64,000 bases of DNA from Sphingomonas sp. PR090111-T3T-6A (GTDB lineage: Bacteria > Pseudomonadota > Alphaproteobacteria > Sphingomonadales > Sphingomonadaceae): NCBI RefSeq assembly GCF_000383095.1, contig NZ_AORL01000021.1, positions 744,001-808,000 of the forward strand, written 5' to 3'. The first letter of the stretch is position 1; every line of letters starts with the position of its first letter. The translations under genes were made by a program, and so were the position numbers. Below the pieces are notes generated by a model. It was given only the letters and a program-made list of their open reading frames with translations. It made no database searches and was not told the origin of the DNA. Shown in pieces: positions 60,626 through 64,000 of the stretch.

Positions 60626-63145
60626 TCACTGGTGCCTGAGTTCTATCTTCAAGGCATCCGGGCTGTCGTCGACGAGAAGATGGGCTGTTTGAGCCGCCGC
60701 ATCGAAGCTCGGGTCGAGCCGCTTGCCATTCACCGTCGCACCGGCAGAGCCCTTCCAGCCATGCACGGTAAGGCTGATGCGATGCCACCAGGGCGCGAAA
60801 TGCCCCGTCGGCCGGTCGAAGGATAAGGCGATCCCCGCGGCGCTCAGGGTGCAGCGGATCTTCCGCCGGAAATAGGCTCCGTTCCGATAGGCCAGGCTAT
60901 GCCCGTCATCGAGGTAGAGGTCGCCCTCGCAGTTCTGGCCCGGATAGACGTCGATCGAAAGCGGCCCTTGCGGGGTTTCGGACGTGCTCTGGACGAGCGG
61001 CTGACGCGGGATGATCGCACCTGCCCGCACGAAGACGGGAAGCGTATCCAGCTTCGGCGTCTCCGGGACAGTAGAGCCGCCGGCGCTCCCCTCCGTCAGG
61101 GTCTGCGCGGCCGCTTGCACCGGTCCGGCAGCCTGCCCGGCTTTCCCTGACGTGACCGGCCGACCGGTCCAATAGTCGTACCATCCCCCGGCGGGCAGAC
61201 AGACGTCGTAAGACTGCGGCGATTCCGGCTTGGGCGGCGGGGCGACCAGAATATCTCGACCGAGCGTGAAGCTCATCGACTGATCGCAAGTCGCGTGGAT
61301 CGCATCCGGATAATCGTAGAAGACCGGCCGCATGATCGGGTCGCCGGTGCGGGCGTTCTCGTCGGCCAGCGCGTAGAGATAGGGGAGCAGCCGATACCGC
61401 TCCTCGATGAAGCGGCGGCGGATGGCGAGATGTTCCGGCCCGTCGACCCAGGGTTCCGCACGGGGCGTGTCCTTGGCCGCATGATCGCGGAACAGCGGCA
61501 TGAAGGCGCTGATCTCGAACCAGCGGGTCAACAGGTCCGCGCTGGGGCCGCCCGTGAAACCGCCGACGTCGTTGGCGCTGTAGGAGAAGCCCGACAGGCC
61601 GAGATTGATGACCTGATGGACAGCGAGCTTCAGATGATCCCAGGTCGCGCTGTTGTCACCCGTCCAGGTCGCCGAATAGCGCTGGCCGCCGGCATAGCTC
61701 GCGCGGGTCATCACGAAGGGGCGCTCGTCGGGGCGGAGCGTCGACAGGCCCTCGAAGGTCGCCCGCGTATTCTCCATGCCGTAGACATTGTGGATCTCGG
61801 CATGGCTGGCTTCGCGCGGGGCGAAATCGTCGCTGGCGACACGGTGGATATTGTCGACCGGCATGGTGGCGGTCGGCGTCTTGAACACCGAGGGCTCGTT
61901 CATGTCGTTCCAGATGCCGGCGACGCCCGCATCGAGCAGCGGCCGGAACAGCGTGCCATACCATTTGCGCGTGGCGGCATCGGTGAAGTCCGGGAAGACC
62001 GAGGGCCCCGGCCACACCTCGCCGACATAGACCTGGCCCTTCGCATCGCGCACGAAATGATGCCCGGCCATGCCCTGATCATAGGGCGCATATCCCTCTC
62101 CGGGCGCAGCCGCGACATGCAGGTCGGCGATGGTGACGAGACGGAAGCCATCCTTCCGCAGGCCCTGCGTCATGCCGGCGAAGTCGGGAAAGGCCTTGGT
62201 GTTGATGGTGAAGGGCCGGTTGCGATCCTGAAAATCGATGTCGAGCCAAAGGACGTCGGTGGGAATGCGATCGCTGCGCAGGCGGGCCGCCACCTGCTTC
62301 AGCTCGGCCTCGTCCATGTAGCTGTAGCGGGACTGCTGGTAGCCGAGCGACCAGAGCGGGGCGAGCGGCGCCCTGCCGGTCAGGTCGGTGTAGCGGCGGA
62401 CCACCTCCGCCGTGGTGGGGCCGGCGATGACATAATAGTCTATCGGCCCGCCCGGCGCGCCGAAGCGGATCAGATCGGCATCGCGATGGCCGAAGTCGAA
62501 CCAGACGCGCCATGTGTTGTCGAACAGGATGCCGTAGCTGCCGCCCTCCCCGCCGACCCCGATGAAGAAGGGGATCGACTTGTAGATCGGATCGGTCGAG
62601 CTGTTGAAGCCATAGGCGTCGGTGTTCCAGTCGACATAGCTCATGCCGCGCCGGTCGAGCGTGCCGCCGGTCTTGTCGCCGAGGCCGAAGATATGCTCGC
62701 TCTGCGGCAGGTGCTTGGAGAGCGTGAAGCCCTGCCCGTCCACCGTCATCGGCCGGGCGGCATCCCGAGAGATGACACGCCCCTCCGGATCGGTGACGGT
62801 GAGCCTGCCCGTCGCCGGATCGATATGCACCCTGAGCGCCGTGGTCGCGAAGCCGTCGGGCGTCGCCGTCACCGCGACGCGCTTCGCACGGATCGCGGCA
62901 TCGACGGCCCAGCTTGCATCCTCCGGCAGATGTCCGTCCGGCGCGGTGCGAACGCGCAGGATGCTGTCAGTGAGCGCGGTCACACGCATCGTCGCGGCGC
63001 CGCGCCGGGCCTCGACGCCGCCGGGGATCGCCACCAGCGCCCCTGCCGTGACGGCCGGCGGCGGCGCCGGCCGCGCAATCGCTGCCGATGCGCCAAGCGC
63101 CAGACACCACCATGCGACCGCGAGGCCGGAAACGCCCTTCTTCAC
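60626..63145 (-). CDS. Exported GH31 alpha-glycosidase (alpha-xylosidase/glucosidase)
   Basis: An 839-residue glycoside hydrolase. GTG 63145 (GGGAG 8 bp upstream) gives a signal peptide (VSGLAVAWWCLALGASAAIA). The N-terminal beta-sandwich (about 40–270) precedes the barrel, with the catalytic nucleophile Asp in GIWNDMNEPSVF and the acid/base Asp in WTGDNSATWDHLK. The C-terminal beta domains follow, including GGWYDYWTGRP and VFVRAGAIIPRQPL. It cleaves alpha-linked glucose or xylose from oligosaccharides in the periplasm. It shares strand and 19-bp spacing with the halogenase-like gene upstream. Confidence 0.92.
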   Translation of the reverse strand: MKKGVSGLAVAWWCLALGASAAIARPAPPPAVTAGALVAIPGGVEARRGAATMRVTALTDSILRVRTAPDGHLPEDASWAVDAAIRAKRVAVTATPDGFATTALRVHIDPATGRLTVTDPEGRVISRDAARPMTVDGQGFTLSKHLPQSEHIFGLGDKTGGTLDRRGMSYVDWNTDAYGFNSSTDPIYKSIPFFIGVGGEGGSYGILFDNTWRVWFDFGHRDADLIRFGAPGGPIDYYVIAGPTTAEVVRRYTDLTGRAPLAPLWSLGYQQSRYSYMDEAELKQVAARLRSDRIPTDVLWLDIDFQDRNRPFTINTKAFPDFAGMTQGLRKDGFRLVTIADLHVAAAPGEGYAPYDQGMAGHHFVRDAKGQVYVGEVWPGPSVFPDFTDAATRKWYGTLFRPLLDAGVAGIWNDMNEPSVFKTPTATMPVDNIHRVASDDFAPREASHAEIHNVYGMENTRATFEGLSTLRPDERPFVMTRASYAGGQRYSATWTGDNSATWDHLKLAVHQVINLGLSGFSYSANDVGGFTGGPSADLLTRWFEISAFMPLFRDHAAKDTPRAEPWVDGPEHLAIRRRFIEERYRLLPYLYALADENARTGDPIMRPVFYDYPDAIHATCDQSMSFTLGRDILVAPPPKPESPQSYDVCLPAGGWYDYWTGRPVTSGKAGQAAGPVQAAAQTLTEGSAGGSTVPETPKLDTLPVFVRAGAIIPRQPLVQSTSETPQGPLSIDVYPGQNCEGDLYLDDGHSLAYRNGAYFRRKIRCTLSAAGIALSFDRPTGHFAPWWHRISLTVHGWKGSAGATVNGKRLDPSFDAAAQTAHLLVDDSPDALKIELRHQ

Positions 63146-63164
63146 GCAAAATCTCCCTGGAAAC

Positions 63165-64000
63165 TCACTGGTGCGCCGTGGCCGTGCGATGGGGGCCGTC
63201 ACGGGCAATCCGGTCGAGCAGCGCGTCATGCGTCGGCTGACGCAGCACCTGATCGCGCACGAAACCGAGCATGGCGCGGAATTGCGCCTTGATCGCTTCC
63301 GGCGCCGTGCGGTCGATAGGCGGAAGCCAACTGACCGGCGACACCCCCTGCCCGATCAGCAGAGCCCGCCAGCTATCCGGCGCGAAGCTCTCGTCCTCGA
63401 ATGGCGCGATCTCTCCCCGCGCGAGGAAGGTGGCGATGAGGTGATCCAATTCCGGCGAACGCCGCGCCCCCCGCGCTTCCGCCCAGAACGGCGAGGACAG
63501 TTGGCTGGCGATATAGAACGCCGACTGGAAATCCCGCACGCGGCCGAGCGCCGAACGCATCACGCGATTATATTCGGCCCGCAGCGCCGCGAAGCCTGTC
63601 GAAGCCGGGAAGCAGGCCAGTAGATGCACCAGCCCGAGCTGGACGACATGCAGCCCGATATCATGGATGGGATCGGCCACGCGCGCCGCTTCGCCGACGG
63701 CGATGCAATTGCCCTCCCATGGTTCGGCCAGACAACCCGGATCGACGGCGCGGATGTCGATCCCCTCGAGCGACAGGCCGCCAAGTGCCCCGGCATCCCG
63801 CACCGCCGCCTCGTCACCGTGATGCGCGCTCGACCATGCATGGAGCAGATGCGTGCGGCCGGCGGCAGGATGGAGCAGCGTCCATCCGCTCTCTCCTAAT
63901 CTGATTTCGGCATAAGCAGGCACCGAGGAGAAACGCGGCGCTGTGGCGGTCAGCAGGCGATCCACAGGGAAGCTCTCTCGCCAGCTTTCTCGCGGGCGAC
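63165..64000 (-). CDS. Tryptophan-halogenase-like flavoprotein (5' end outside window)
   Basis: The frame runs in from the window end; 278 codons are visible before the stop at 63165. The visible part contains ESWRESFPVDRLLTATAP, like the WLPxDRA region, and GNCIAVGEAARVADPIHDIG with LHVVQLGLVHLLACFP, the C-terminal FAD-contacting block of flavin-dependent tryptophan halogenases. The PrnA-type WxWxIP motif would lie upstream and cannot be checked. In sphingomonads such genes commonly sit near TonB-dependent receptors and glycosidases, as with the GH31 gene here, where halogenation of free tryptophan is doubtful. Confidence 0.78.
   Translation of the reverse strand, partial: RPRESWRESFPVDRLLTATAPRFSSVPAYAEIRLGESGWTLLHPAAGRTHLLHAWSSAHHGDEAAVRDAGALGGLSLEGIDIRAVDPGCLAEPWEGNCIAVGEAARVADPIHDIGLHVVQLGLVHLLACFPASTGFAALRAEYNRVMRSALGRVRDFQSAFYIASQLSSPFWAEARGARRSPELDHLIATFLARGEIAPFEDESFAPDSWRALLIGQGVSPVSWLPPIDRTAPEAIKAQFRAMLGFVRDQVLRQPTHDALLDRIARDGPHRTATAHQ

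Noticed and set aside
1-64000. CRISPR arrays, insertion sequences, prophage genes or rRNA
   Set aside because: No regularly spaced repeats, transposase or integrase motifs, phage structural genes or rRNA sequence were seen.

Overview
The window is high-GC DNA with densely packed, often ATGA-overlapping genes, typical of a sphingomonad (Alphaproteobacteria, Sphingomonadales). Supporting signs are the pcm–tolC–DUF2497 (PopZ-like) order, class II DAHP synthase, DUF4142/cupredoxin/ECF units, a peptidase S10, a PaoABC-type aldehyde oxidoreductase and a tryptophan-halogenase-like gene beside a GH31 glycosidase. I assign no species. I see no insertion sequence, phage module, CRISPR array or rRNA.

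Layout. 1–4.6 kb: PopZ-like protein, TolC, Pcm, tRNA-Cys, an outer-membrane transporter-like protein and an RBBP9-like hydrolase. 4.7–10.5 kb: a small protein and XdhC behind two palindromic (Fur-like) operators, then cysS, wecB, aroG and tRNA-Glu. 10.7–15.6 kb: a compact RiPP (ribosomally made, post-translationally modified peptide) locus on the minus strand. It holds a 35-residue microprotein, a B12-binding radical SAM enzyme, two paralogous precursor peptides that share a C-terminal DVSVGVKV segment, a DUF6817/HD-like protein and an HExxH-type putative peptide hydroxylase. It is preceded by a 32% GC control region and lies 130 bp from tRNA-Glu. 15.6–23.4 kb: DUF4142 lipoprotein, CBS protein, flavin monooxygenase, M28 peptidase plus acetamidase/formamidase, and a winged-helix/TPR regulator.

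23.4–31.2 kb: a secondary-metabolite cluster around a type III polyketide synthase. It has three methyltransferases, a carbamoyltransferase with DUF5989, a ferritin-like protein and an SGNH hydrolase; a separate flavoprotein at 35.2 kb may belong to the pathway. 31.8–35.0 kb: ECF sigma factor, anti-sigma factor, subtilase and TorF-like porin. 36–44.6 kb: amidohydrolase, a MarR–GNAT fusion divergent from a Tat-exported TIM-barrel protein with a long palindrome between them, then cupredoxin–DUF4142 divergent from folE–ECF sigma. Between this last pair lie two back-to-back copies of an identical putative ECF promoter (GGGAACC-N16-ATCCAAT). A frameshifted small gene, an NmrA-type oxidoreductase and a DUF5694 protein follow.

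44.9–53.3 kb: MFS transporter, PaoCBA-like molybdenum enzyme, serine carboxypeptidase and DyP peroxidase. 53.4–60.6 kb: a glycan cluster with UDP-xylose synthase, GalE, three family 2 glycosyltransferases and an ABC exporter. 60.6–64 kb: GH31 glycosidase and a tryptophan-halogenase-like gene that runs off the end.

The strongest candidate for an undescribed system is the RiPP locus. The regulatory findings (shared TGTATTGTCAA…AATACA operator at two loci, mirrored ECF promoters, MarR-type palindrome, paired Fur-like palindromes) come directly from reading the bases; which proteins bind them is inferred.
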